A stretch of 41,742 nucleotides of DNA from an uncultured bacterium (GTDB lineage: Bacteria; Bacillota_I; Bacilli_A; RFN20; CAG-826). The stretch is from positions 1 to 41,742 of the forward strand of contig CASFRI010000028.1 of assembly GCA_949297055.1 (NCBI GenBank). The letters run 5' to 3'. Position 1 is the stretch's first letter; each line of letters opens with the position of its first letter. Made by a program: the position numbers and the translations under genes. Below, piece after piece: positions 26,244-34,643 of the stretch. Under the pieces are notes generated by a model. The model was not told where the DNA came from and did no database searches. It saw nothing but the letters and a program-made list of their open reading frames with translations.

Positions 26244-27467
26244 ATGGCGAAAGTTGAAAAAAAGAATAAAAATAGCAGAGCAAAAAATAACGTAAGGTTG
26301 TTCTTTAAAACCTTAGTGAACAATAGTGCATGTATTCGAGCAGGACGCGAAAAACCTTGGTACGCCGCACTTATTATCTTTTTTCTTTCCGTCATCATCG
26401 CTGTCATTCCAACTGTGGTAAGTCTTGGCAATGCTTATGGTTCATCTTTTATTCCTACCACTAATTACAACATGGATGTTGCTTTACAAGACTTCATTAA
26501 AGATATCAATAATTTGAATGTTAATGCAGAAGGCACTCCTCTTCATAGTGGTAAAGTCTTACTTACTATCGCTGAAGATGAAGAATATGGTAAAAGATTA
26601 GAAAATCCAGTCGAAGTAGCAGGTGAAGCAAATTTAATTTCTTGGGCTGAAGCTTATGGAAGTTCTACTTCCCCTTACGTTCACACTTATTCACGTGTTT
26701 CCGCACCTGATGAAGATGGAGAAGGCGAAGAAAGTGAAACAACAAGTGGACTTCCTACGACTTATAGAGATTTTGAAATTTATTTCTTTGCGGATGCGGA
26801 TAACGCTGAACTTCATCGTTATTTTACAAACCTTTCCGCAGGACGCGATCCTTTAAAAGATGAAACACAAGAAGGCGACGTAGCGAGAAGCATTTCTTTC
26901 ATCGCTTTCGGTCGTTATTCTTTTAGAGCTCAAATTTTTAAACCAGGTGACACTAGTGCCTTATCATCTTACGCTGGTGATTACTTATCTTTAGAAACCG
27001 GCTTTACTTTAAATGATTTAGGTAATGTCACCATTACAGTCGACGAAAAAGACATCACGTTAACTCCAAGTGATATGATCGATCCAGATGGGGAATACGT
27101 CATCTATTTCAACCAATGGAAAGAAGGCGTTTTCGATAACTTTAAGGAGATGTTTGATCTTGGTTACATTACGAACAAGAATACTTCTTGGTGGATGACC
27201 ACTGTCATCACCTTATCCATCTTCATCATCCTCGGTTTATTCATGGGCCTTGTGGTCTTCTTCATCACGCGTGGTAAACGTAATCCATTTAGATACTTCA
27301 CGTTCTTCGATGCTTATAAGATTACCGCTTGGACGATGCTTTCGCCGAGTATCTTAACTCTAATCTTTGGCTTCATCATGTCGCAACTTGCCCTCGTCGG
27401 CTTCGTCTTATTCTTCGGTATGCGTATCATGTGGATGAGCATGCGTAGTTTAAAACCTACAACTTAA
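26244..27467 (+). CDS. membrane protein, possibly DUF1189-like
   Basis: A 407-residue protein: a lysine-rich N-terminus, one membrane segment (about 40-62), a long polar domain (about 65-310) and three C-terminal segments (about 312-400). The N- and C-terminal blocks (REKPWYAALIIFFLS; FDAYKITAWTMLSPSI) resemble DUF1189 proteins linked to maltodextrin use in Firmicutes, but the match is loose and this protein is longer. It is one of only two complete plus-strand genes here. No Shine-Dalgarno precedes the ATG, and the predicted leader is very short. A strong terminator follows. Confidence 0.7.
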   Translation: MAKVEKKNKNSRAKNNVRLFFKTLVNNSACIRAGREKPWYAALIIFFLSVIIAVIPTVVSLGNAYGSSFIPTTNYNMDVALQDFIKDINNLNVNAEGTPLHSGKVLLTIAEDEEYGKRLENPVEVAGEANLISWAEAYGSSTSPYVHTYSRVSAPDEDGEGEESETTSGLPTTYRDFEIYFFADADNAELHRYFTNLSAGRDPLKDETQEGDVARSISFIAFGRYSFRAQIFKPGDTSALSSYAGDYLSLETGFTLNDLGNVTITVDEKDITLTPSDMIDPDGEYVIYFNQWKEGVFDNFKEMFDLGYITNKNTSWWMTTVITLSIFIILGLFMGLVVFFITRGKRNPFRYFTFFDAYKITAWTMLSPSILTLIFGFIMSQLALVGFVLFFGMRIMWMSMRSLKPTT

Positions 27468-27491
27468 TAAATACATTTATTAATCGCAAAC

Positions 27492-27513
27492 AAAAAGGCC
27501 CGAAGGCCTTTTT
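27492..27513 (+). terminator. terminator after the 26244 gene
   Basis: AAAAAGGCC-CGAA-GGCCTTTTT, a 9-bp symmetric stem with a tetraloop and T-run, usable in both directions. Confidence 0.85.
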
Positions 27514-27658
27514 CTTTTAGCTTTATAAATAGTTCTTTTTATCATCTTCATCAACCTCGTCTTTACTATATATTCTAAATTTTGGGAGTTCAACTCCCCT
27601 TTTTTTGGAAAATAAATGAAAACGCAGAGAATATTAAATGATTAAATGAATAGAAAAA
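27514..27658. other. gene-remnant region with a second palindrome
   Basis: GGGAGTT-C-AACTCCC followed by a T-run (27584-27606) is a second plus-strand terminator-like hairpin. On the minus strand an open frame ending at 27523 reads ...FRIYSKDEVDEDDKKNYL, which looks like the acidic C-terminus of a lost gene. No intact gene is present. Confidence 0.35.
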
Positions 27659-27861
27659 CTACTTATTTAAATACTTTTCAAACGCTAGTTTGTATTGTGC
27701 AATTTTTCTTGAGCATCCTTACCATAATCGCAAATATAAACTTTTTCTAAAGAAGATGGTTGATATTCACTTATTACTTTTGCCACGACAGCGGCGGCTT
27801 CTTCAACTGGGTATTCATATATGCCAGTTGAGATGGGTGGAAAGGCAATTGTTTTAAGTTT
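27659..27861 (-). pseudogene. macro-domain protein, 3' remnant with frameshift
   Basis: The minus strand encodes KTIAFPPISTGIYEYPVEEA and AKVIS...LEKVYICDYGKDAQEK, the C-terminal half of an ADP-ribose-binding macro domain; ISTGIYEYP is the family's substrate loop. The frame hits a stop at 27685, while the next frame continues QYKLAFEKYLNK to a TAG at 27659, so there is a frameshift near 27700. The N-terminal half is gone: an in-frame TAG lies at 27871-27873 and an IS21 remnant begins some 60 bases upstream. The insertion may have destroyed the gene. Confidence 0.75.
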
Positions 27862-28097
27862 CAAACAAAAAATTGACTAAACAATTAACATTCGTCCATT
27901 TTAATCCTTTTGTGGACGATTAAGTCAATAAAACGCCATTAAATCATTACTCCATGGTTGTACCAGTATAAGGTAAATTTCGATATAGCTACTACCTATA
28001 TCAAAACTGTAAATAATATTGATAAAATCCCCAATAATCACATTTCAAAAAAGGAACACCTTCTATAATTAATAAAAAATCATAGGAAGAGAAAAAT

Positions 28098-28268
28098 ATG
28101 TTACGAGGAGATTATTGGATGAACATTAAACATGATTATTACATTAAAAAATTATCAATATCTGAAATTGCAAGAATTTATGGTATTGATAGAAAAACAG
28201 TAAGACGATATTTACCACAAATAAGAATTTTGGTGAATGGGCTGATGTATTTCAAGATAACACTATAA
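28098..28268 (+). pseudogene. istA: istA transposase N-terminal fragment
   Basis: From ATG 28098 the first ~41 codons match IS21 IstA, including the helix-turn-helix ISEIARIYGIDRKTVRRYL. The frame then enters istB sequence out of phase and stops after 15 more codons. The catalytic DDE domain is missing, so no transposase is made. Confidence 0.8.
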
Positions 28269-28378
28269 GTGCCGCTATACTAGATAGGATATTACATCAT
28301 GCGAATGTTATAAAAATCATAGGTGATAATTATAGGCTTAAAGAAAGAGGTGATTATATAGTTATTAAAAACAAATAG
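28226..28378 (+). pseudogene. istB: istB helper ATPase C-terminal fragment
   Basis: The last ~50 codons of IstB in their own frame: FGEWADVFQDNTIS, ILDRILHHANVIKI, GDNYRLKE, stop. Everything from istA codon ~42 to this point of istB has been deleted. Confidence 0.8.
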
Positions 28379-28465
28379 CTGGGGAAAATTCCAACGTGAT
28401 TTTTGGGGAAAATTTAAATGTTATTGACATTCCAGCGAAGGTGGCTGCAAGGAATATATTTAGCG

Positions 28466-28491
28466 TAAAAAAGCAGTCATTTCTGACCACT
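28466..28491 (-). terminator. terminator of the methylase operon
   Basis: On the minus strand AGTGGTCA-GAAA-TGACTGCT (8 bp, two G-U) is followed by TTTTTT, five bases after the methylase stop codon. Confidence 0.75.
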
Positions 28492-28495
28492 TCTC

Positions 28496-29818
28496 TTAGT
28501 ACTTTAACTCTTCATCAAAATTATACATCCACTCAACCCAAGCTTTAATTGTGGAAGCTCTTCGATTTAAAGTTGATTCGGATAGTTTTTTATTTCCTGT
28601 GTCTTCCAATAGACTTTTCTTTATTACACCAACATCTATCTTTTTAGAATCAAAAAACATCAGATAATACTTTTTAAACGTGTCGTTATTGAGAAGCTGA
28701 GAGTGAATGTTCTTTTTGACTTCCATTTCATTGGTTTTGATAGATTTTGCCAATTCAGTGAACTTTTTATCGTGGGTAATATATTTTAGAAAAAGAAGCG
28801 CAGACAAATAATAAGCAACTTGTCTTGATGTTCCGACTTGAATAAGCTCCATAGCTTTATCCTTGTCATTCAGCACTTCCTCATCAGCCATCACAAGCTT
28901 AATAATTTTCGTCATGTCATTAGCTTGAGGAAAGGGGATGTTGTTATTCATTCCCCAGAAAATTGCTTCTCTTCCAGTCTTTCTCTCAGAACCCAAACAG
29001 TTTATTGAGCGGAGTGTTGTGAATTTACTGACGTCATAAAAAATCTTATAGTTTGGATCCTGCTCAAATAATTCAATGACTCTTTGAGTAGCGTTGTTGC
29101 TAATGATATCAAATGCCCCACGATTAATCGTTTTATCACATTCTTTTTTAAGTTTGACAAAGTCTTCAAATTCAAATCCTGTCATTTGATATTTGGTGAA
29201 ACCATCATCATCTTCATAGTCATAAGGCGGATCAATATAAATCACATCTCCGTCTTTTGCTTTTGCAAGAGTAATCTCGTAGGAATTACTAAAAATCCTA
29301 ATGTCATTTTCTTTAGCGCTGAGGTATTCGTGAATCTCTCTTAGATTATCTCTATCACAAATCGTAGGATTCTTATATCTTCCTATCGGGGTATTAAACT
29401 GTCCTTTTAAATTAACGCGATATAATCCGTTGTAACAAGTACGATTAAGAAAAATCATTCTAGCTGCTCTTTCGACATCAGTGTGATTGCTTGGCCATCC
29501 AGTTTCTCTATCCCAAGCTCTTACTTCGTAATAATATCCATCAGGATCATCAAAATAGGCTTTAGCATGTTCATCTAAAAGAGCGATTAAAGACTCAATT
29601 TCGTTTGATTGGATAACTTTATAAGCATTAATTAAATCGTCATTTAAATCACTGATTATAGCTTTTCTAGGAGCAAGGTCAAAGAAAACAGCACCACCGC
29701 CAAGGAATGGTTCGATATAAGTGTAGTTTTCGTTATCGGCTATTGAATCTTTTATGAATTCTTGAATGCGACCAAGTATTTGCCTTTTACCGCCAGCCCA
29801 TTTTACAAATGGTTTCAT
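28496..29818 (-). CDS. Dam-type DNA adenine methyltransferase with C-terminal extension
   Basis: A 440-residue protein. Residues 1-~290 are a class-alpha N6-adenine methyltransferase of the Dam/M.DpnII group: FVKWAGGKRQIL at the N-terminus, EPFLGGGAVFFDL (AdoMet binding, 36-48) and the catalytic DPPY at 196-199. Typical Dam enzymes end at ~280 residues; here ~150 more (AMELIQVGTSRQVAYYLSAL ... STLNRRASTIKAWVEWM) resemble a helical module appended to some restriction enzymes and methylases. The recognition site cannot be read. Last gene of the five-gene operon, 3 bases after the DUF6339-like gene, and likely to protect self DNA. Confidence 0.88.
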   Translation of the reverse strand: MKPFVKWAGGKRQILGRIQEFIKDSIADNENYTYIEPFLGGGAVFFDLAPRKAIISDLNDDLINAYKVIQSNEIESLIALLDEHAKAYFDDPDGYYYEVRAWDRETGWPSNHTDVERAARMIFLNRTCYNGLYRVNLKGQFNTPIGRYKNPTICDRDNLREIHEYLSAKENDIRIFSNSYEITLAKAKDGDVIYIDPPYDYEDDDGFTKYQMTGFEFEDFVKLKKECDKTINRGAFDIISNNATQRVIELFEQDPNYKIFYDVSKFTTLRSINCLGSERKTGREAIFWGMNNNIPFPQANDMTKIIKLVMADEEVLNDKDKAMELIQVGTSRQVAYYLSALLFLKYITHDKKFTELAKSIKTNEMEVKKNIHSQLLNNDTFKKYYLMFFDSKKIDVGVIKKSLLEDTGNKKLSESTLNRRASTIKAWVEWMYNFDEELKY

Positions 29819-29821
29819 TAA

Positions 29822-30574
29822 TTATTTGTTCCCATTTAGTAATTCTAGCATCTTTTCATAAATCATTCTTTCAATATCTTCTTCAGATATCTTATCTAGT
29901 AGTCTGACGCTGCCGATGACGGATACATATTTACTAATTTCTGGGTAAATATCGTTATCTTCGGCGCCACCAAATTCTTCTAAAGCTCGTTTTTCTCCTC
30001 TTAAAATTCCTCTAACAAGATGTTCTTCAGATGAAAAAGCTCTCCAAGTTAAGTTTCTAAATCTTTCAGGATTATTAATTACCCACTTGGTTAATTCATA
30101 TTTGTTTTCACCTTTTGATTCATCAACAGTCAACGCCACACGAAAGAAGCATCTTGAAAGTACACCAAACATGAGTCCTCTTCTGGTACCTTGAATATGC
30201 ATCCAGTGGTCTTTAATAGTTGATTCACCTCTAACTCTCATCATCTTTTTGCTTACGAGATAGAATTTTTCAAAGTGAAGCCAGAGCCAGAATTTTTCAT
30301 CACAAACAATGTATCTTGGCAATTCTTTTAAAGTTTCATAAATGGTTACTGAATTTTTGAAGTCAATATATTTATCGCCACTATCTGGATTGTCTTGAAG
30401 CTCAAAGTCAGATATTTCAATTTTCTTTTCTACAAACATTGGTTGCGGAAAAGCTGAATAAATCCATTTATTATTATCGTTCTCCTGAATGTTTTTAGTA
30501 ACGCTTGCTAAATTCTTTTTTAAATAAAGCAATGCATTTTCACTTAATAATTTAATATGAATTTTATTAGGCAT
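29822..30574 (-). CDS. DUF6339-like protein
   Basis: A 250-residue soluble protein. The pattern IKLLSENALLYLKKNL near the N-terminus, IYETLKELPRYIVCDEKFWLWLHFEKF and the later RGLMFGVLSRCFFRVALTVDESK match my memory of DUF6339, an uncharacterised family found beside DNA methylases. The conserved DExxW and R-x-S-R blocks could be functional, but no nuclease motif is evident. AGGAGGT precedes the ATG; it overlaps the upstream gene by 8 bases and the methylase follows 3 bases later. Confidence 0.6.
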   Translation of the reverse strand: MPNKIHIKLLSENALLYLKKNLASVTKNIQENDNNKWIYSAFPQPMFVEKKIEISDFELQDNPDSGDKYIDFKNSVTIYETLKELPRYIVCDEKFWLWLHFEKFYLVSKKMMRVRGESTIKDHWMHIQGTRRGLMFGVLSRCFFRVALTVDESKGENKYELTKWVINNPERFRNLTWRAFSSEEHLVRGILRGEKRALEEFGGAEDNDIYPEISKYVSVIGSVRLLDKISEEDIERMIYEKMLELLNGNK

Positions 30575-31481
30575 TTTCGCTACCTCCTATATCAATTTTG
30601 TTCGTTTCATTAACTAGTTTTGATAATGATTCGCCAATTGGTTTGCCAAGAAGATCCTGAGCTAAAGTTACTGGGGACATCTTTGAGAACTCGTCAGTTG
30701 TTAAATCAATTCCTTTTAATCTCTTATACGCTGTTTGAATTGAGCGGAACCATAGATATTGGTTACCAACATCGTCTAAATCTTTTGTCTCGTCATTTAA
30801 AACTTGTTTGCATAAAGACAATCCTTCAATTAAAGATGGGACTAAAAGCATATTGAAGAAGACTTCTTTATATGTTGGAACTGTGTAGATTACTTTGTAA
30901 TTTAAATAATCTTTTTCAGAAAGAGTGATAGAGATTTTTCTGCCAATGTTGCATTCAACAACATATTTGCCTTCTTCTAAATCGTGGTCGACATTAATCG
31001 CGAAGATTGATTGAACTAATGTTTCCTCGGCTTCTTCGTGTTTGAATCTAACATTAAACCCGTCATATACGCCCAAAATATCGTATTGGTCAATATCAAA
31101 CTCTAAGCCTTGATAATCTTCTTCTAACTCATTTGAAGATAGTTTAAATGGCTTTTTAGCGGTCGCGAACATTGAAATATCAACTTTCTCAGTAAAATCT
31201 ACCTTCGGTAGTATAATGCCTTTTGATTCTCTTCCAACTTCATACCCTCTTCTATAAACTGTATCCGAACACTCGACAATCATAGTTATTTCAATTTTGC
31301 CTTCTTCATACAATTGATTGATTGTTTGACTATCAGTCACGAAATGAACATTCTTTAAAATATAAGCTGCCTCAGTTTCTAAAGGTTCAAATTCCATAAA
31401 GAAATCTAAATCTTTAAAATTTGAGAATACCGCATTGTGGTTAATCACTGGATACGGAAATAATTTATTTCTTACTTGCAT
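30567..31481 (-). CDS. unknown protein of the methylase/GHKL operon
   Basis: A 304-residue soluble protein I do not recognise. The N-terminal half is beta-rich with several acidic stretches, and the C-terminal half is helical (YKEVFFNMLLVPSLIEGLSL; NQYLWFRSIQTAYKRLKGIDL). No Walker, HNH or clear PD-(D/E)XK motif is visible. GAGGT precedes the ATG. It overlaps the GHKL gene by 10 bases and the DUF6339-like gene by 8, so the three must be co-translated and probably act together. Confidence 0.7.
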   Translation of the reverse strand: MQVRNKLFPYPVINHNAVFSNFKDLDFFMEFEPLETEAAYILKNVHFVTDSQTINQLYEEGKIEITMIVECSDTVYRRGYEVGRESKGIILPKVDFTEKVDISMFATAKKPFKLSSNELEEDYQGLEFDIDQYDILGVYDGFNVRFKHEEAEETLVQSIFAINVDHDLEEGKYVVECNIGRKISITLSEKDYLNYKVIYTVPTYKEVFFNMLLVPSLIEGLSLCKQVLNDETKDLDDVGNQYLWFRSIQTAYKRLKGIDLTTDEFSKMSPVTLAQDLLGKPIGESLSKLVNETNKIDIGGSENA

Positions 31482-33418
31482 ATAACTTTTACCTCGCTTC
31501 CAAAGTAACCAACCGAATTGGTTTTAACATCTAATATGACTTTCTCATTTGCTGAGATTTCAAATGGACCATATTCAACTTTGTCTTCACTTTCAATGGT
31601 CATGCCATTTTTCTTCATTTCTAAAATTTCAACCGCTGAAGCATTATTCGCATCATCTAATAACAACAAGTCTAAATAGCATGTTTTGAAGTCAATTGGA
31701 GCAATAAAGATAATTCTCAGCCTTCCTTCTTCTTTGTTTGTAGAAATGACTTTGTAACGAACACCAGCGAGCTTTTGACGTTTGAAAATTACGTCATCTC
31801 CTTCTTTTTCGCGACTACTTTCACTTCCAGGACGATTTCCACCACCTTCGACATCATTATGACCATCTGGATGAGAAACATCTCCATCTTCGGTATTATC
31901 AATAGCACCTACATCTGGTTGTAGACTATTGCCGTCATCAGCTGGATTCTTTGCGTTTTTCTCAATTGTTTCATTTCTTTTTGGCTTAGAAATTGTTACA
32001 GACTCAATTGGTTTTTGATTGCCATTCGTTTCGTTTGAAGAATCTCCAACGCCTGTATCCGGTAAATAATCACCGGCACCATTAGGATCAAGAGGTTGCT
32101 CATCGCCGATTTGCAAGCATTCAATGACTCTATCTCTAATTTGTTGTTTAATTGAGCGCAAAACATTCTCGACTTCTAAACGAGTTGATTTATCTTTTAT
32201 TCTTTTTGTTTCCCAATCGATGTGCTGAGCGTTTTCTATCTCGCGTAGAGTTTTTCCTAAAAGATTGTCTTCTATAATGCACATTGCAGAAACTCTAAAG
32301 CTGGCTCCAAGCGGTTCGTCTTTAATTTTCATTAAAGGGTAACGAATCATTGTGCATTTATGGGTTGCTAATTCATCTTCTTCTTTTGATAAAGGAAGCA
32401 CATATAACGAACAATTGCCATAATCAGTATCAATATCGTAAACACTAACTTTCTCTGTGTCAGTTAACAATCTATATTGAGAAACAATACTACTCTTGTT
32501 TGCTTTGTAGATGATTGAATCATCATAAACTACGTCTTTTACGCTTCCATGATTGATAAGCATATCATTAATAGACACCTCTAAATCGCCGCGCACAATA
32601 GCTGGCATAAATGAATCTAATAAGCTATTAATTATTTCTTTTTCCCATTCTTCATTGGTATTGAAGGCAAGAATAAAAATATCTGTACCATATTCATTAA
32701 GTTTTCTCTTAAATGATTTATCTAACGACTGAATGGAGCTAATCGGATCATTAAGATTGTTTGAAGAATAATATCCTTTGCCTTGTGTATAATCTCTGTT
32801 TGCATCATTGCTGTCATCTAAATAACCAGAAATCAAATCTGATACGCCGATAAAGCCAACAAAATCACCTGCTTTACCATCAATATCTTGATTTGCTCTT
32901 GTAGCATAGAAAGCCGTTGATACTTCAGACATTAAATAAGCAGCATTTTTTCCTAATCCTTTTGATCCTGCTGCTAAAGTAGTGCCTTTTTCTGATACAC
33001 CTGTGCCTTTTGTTAAAGCAAGGAATTTATTGTTCTTTTGTTGGTCGGTATTAACACCAACAAGACCTGTAGTATTAAAATCGCTTACACGTAAGCAAGT
33101 AATACTTTCTTTATTTAATACGTTTAATAAATCGGTATAGATTTTTACATAGTCTGGTTTGTGCGACCAAAACTCTATACATCTTCTAACTTGTTCTTTT
33201 AATTCGTTATAACCTGGAATTAGGTTTGTGGCCAGCTCAAAAGTGTTGAACTCAACAATCGTTGGATTCTCATCGGAATCTCGTGCATCAATAGAGTTTT
33301 GTAATATTTCTCTCGCAAAAGCTTTGAATGGTGTTTTCTTAAATGTTTCGGTATCACCACTGCTAATTCCTTTTCTATCCCCGTGTCCACTTGCGGGGAA
33401 TCTCCATCTGTTTTCCAT
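31472..33418 (-). CDS. GHKL (MORC-like) ATPase
   Basis: A 648-residue protein with an N-terminal Bergerat-fold ATPase: REILQNSIDA (Asn41, Asp44), LRVSDFNTTGL (about 114-124) and the flexible lid GSKGLGKNAAYLM (about 155-167). Residues ~450-530 are a low-complexity, Asp/Gly/Asn-rich linker (PDTGVGDSSNETNG, PDGHNDVEGGGN), then a small beta-rich C-terminal domain. MORC-type GHKL ATPases occur in bacterial restriction-modification-like loci, where they are thought to clamp or remodel DNA. It is the second gene of the operon, 11 bases after the small first gene, and overlaps the next by 10. Confidence 0.8.
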   Translation of the reverse strand: MENRWRFPASGHGDRKGISSGDTETFKKTPFKAFAREILQNSIDARDSDENPTIVEFNTFELATNLIPGYNELKEQVRRCIEFWSHKPDYVKIYTDLLNVLNKESITCLRVSDFNTTGLVGVNTDQQKNNKFLALTKGTGVSEKGTTLAAGSKGLGKNAAYLMSEVSTAFYATRANQDIDGKAGDFVGFIGVSDLISGYLDDSNDANRDYTQGKGYYSSNNLNDPISSIQSLDKSFKRKLNEYGTDIFILAFNTNEEWEKEIINSLLDSFMPAIVRGDLEVSINDMLINHGSVKDVVYDDSIIYKANKSSIVSQYRLLTDTEKVSVYDIDTDYGNCSLYVLPLSKEEDELATHKCTMIRYPLMKIKDEPLGASFRVSAMCIIEDNLLGKTLREIENAQHIDWETKRIKDKSTRLEVENVLRSIKQQIRDRVIECLQIGDEQPLDPNGAGDYLPDTGVGDSSNETNGNQKPIESVTISKPKRNETIEKNAKNPADDGNSLQPDVGAIDNTEDGDVSHPDGHNDVEGGGNRPGSESSREKEGDDVIFKRQKLAGVRYKVISTNKEEGRLRIIFIAPIDFKTCYLDLLLLDDANNASAVEILEMKKNGMTIESEDKVEYGPFEISANEKVILDVKTNSVGYFGSEVKVICK

Positions 33419-33429
33419 ATACTCTCTCC

Positions 33430-33654
33430 CTACAACTCAAATCTTTTTGGGTTTTTGTTTTTATTGCGTCTTAAAAGCGTTTCCTTAGACTTCTTTGTTT
33501 CTAATTCAATAGCTTTAAAAATCTTCTCAATATCTTCATCTGTGTATTCGTAATATGAAGAATTGCCCAAGTTTGTAAGCTGAGCTAACATGGCTAATAT
33601 TTTTGATACTCTGTTTTCAGATATCCTTTTGAAGTTGTCTCTTTTTATATCCAT
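33430..33654 (-). CDS. small first gene of the methylase/GHKL operon
   Basis: A 74-residue basic protein (MDIKRDNFKRISENRVSKIL...). I start at 33654: it has AAAGGGG 8 bases upstream and lies ~20 bases downstream of the predicted transcription start, whereas longer readings begin inside or upstream of the promoter. Two predicted helices carry EYTDEDIEKIFKAIE. The tail KETLLRRNKNKNPKRF is strongly positive. Similar short proteins head some restriction or anti-phage operons; a control or DNA-contact role is possible, not shown. Confidence 0.7.
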   Translation of the reverse strand: MDIKRDNFKRISENRVSKILAMLAQLTNLGNSSYYEYTDEDIEKIFKAIELETKKSKETLLRRNKNKNPKRFEL

Positions 33655-33680
33655 ATCAGCAGCCCCTTTCTTCATTTTCG

Positions 33681-33709
33681 ATTGTATCAGATCAAAATAA
33701 AAAACACAA
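33681..33709 (-). promoter_or_regulatory. promoter of the methylase/GHKL operon
   Basis: Minus strand TTGTGT (33709-33704), 17-base spacer, TACAAT (33686-33681). Start predicted near 33674, 20 bases before the small gene's ATG. Confidence 0.55.
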
Positions 33710-33779
33710 ATAATTTCGTAATATTTTTGCAATATTTTTTGATTATTTTGTGTTCGATTGCCTATTTAAAAGTATTTTG

Positions 33780-34643
33780 CTAAAGCAAATTTATGGTAAA
33801 AGTAAACGTCTTATAAGTGCCGTTGCTGTAATCAATTTTAAAGGTGTCATTTAAGTAGCTTCTCACAACTCCAAGAAGAAGATATTTGTTCCACATTCTT
33901 CCTATATTTGGTAACGATGAGTATCCAGCGAATGTCTCACTATCAATGCTTCCGAAACTTTTAATATAGCATATGAGTTCTTTTTCAATCTTATCTAGTT
34001 TGTCTTCGTCTAAATCGAAAACTTCTTTTTTAATAGCTCTTTCTTGATCTACTTGAACGTAATCATCAGAAATATCAACAAAGAATGTTGGATAGTTCAT
34101 CAGTTTCTTTAAATGCATTTTATTTGCATAATTATTTAATTTGGTTACCGATATTTCATCTTGATCATATGCATAAGACACAATTATGTCATCGTTCTCT
34201 AGTTTGATCTCTTTATCTTTTGAGATAAACGGTTTCTTATAGTAATAGTCTTTTTCAAAATAAGCCATAACAAATCTAAATAAATCTGCTTGGTTATTAA
34301 AGCGGCCTAAAGCATCTAGTGAATCAGCATGAACAATAGACATGCGTGCATATAGTTTTCCTATTGTAATAACCGGGGTGTTCAAAGACTCAAACAAATA
34401 ATCAATTTCCTCTTTTAATTCAGTTTTGAAATGTTCATCTATTTTGCACTGAGTAACAGCATCGTAGAATTCTTGATTTTTATAATACTCATCGAGTCTA
34501 TTAAGTGTTTTAATTGTTGCTTCAATGTTTTTTTCACTAGAAACGAATTTGTCTTTAGCTTTTTGGATAACTTTTATTTTGTAATTCAAAAAATTGTAAT
34601 ACTCATCAAAAAGGAAAAAATCGTCATATCCTTGAGATACCAT
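33780..34643 (-). CDS. hypothetical protein upstream of the methylase operon
   Basis: A 287-residue acidic, mostly helical soluble protein with no motif I know. Features: a charged helical N-terminal half (KDKFVSSEKNIEATIKTLNR), the centre ARMSIVHADSLDALGRF, and a C-terminal beta stretch. I use ATG 34643; an in-frame TTG lies three codons earlier. No ribosome site is clear. Its stop is ~70 bases from the operon promoter, so it is a separate unit, but location suggests an accessory role in the same island. Confidence 0.6.
   Translation of the reverse strand: MVSQGYDDFFLFDEYYNFLNYKIKVIQKAKDKFVSSEKNIEATIKTLNRLDEYYKNQEFYDAVTQCKIDEHFKTELKEEIDYLFESLNTPVITIGKLYARMSIVHADSLDALGRFNNQADLFRFVMAYFEKDYYYKKPFISKDKEIKLENDDIIVSYAYDQDEISVTKLNNYANKMHLKKLMNYPTFFVDISDDYVQVDQERAIKKEVFDLDEDKLDKIEKELICYIKSFGSIDSETFAGYSSLPNIGRMWNKYLLLGVVRSYLNDTFKIDYSNGTYKTFTFTINLL

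Larger units (their letters stand above)
27923..28429 (+). mobile_element. internally deleted IS21-family element
   Basis: About 0.5 kb instead of the usual 2-2.5 kb. It keeps the start of istA, the end of istB and both ends. The right end reads inward TGTCAATAAC, the left AGTCAATAAA. Inside, TCCCCAATAATCACATT on the left matches TCCCCAAAAATCACGTT (15 of 17) in inverted orientation on the right, as expected for the multiple terminal repeats of IS21. Exact borders and any target duplication are not resolved. Confidence 0.7.

Noticed and set aside
26225-26431. Minus-strand reading frame opposite the start of the 26244 gene
   Set aside because: It lies wholly within the coding sequence and promoter of the plus-strand gene and has no ribosome site or recognisable protein.
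28430-28465. N-terminal half of the macro-domain gene on the far side of the IS
   Set aside because: Only about 35 bases lie between the IS end and the methylase terminator, and they do not translate to macro-domain sequence.
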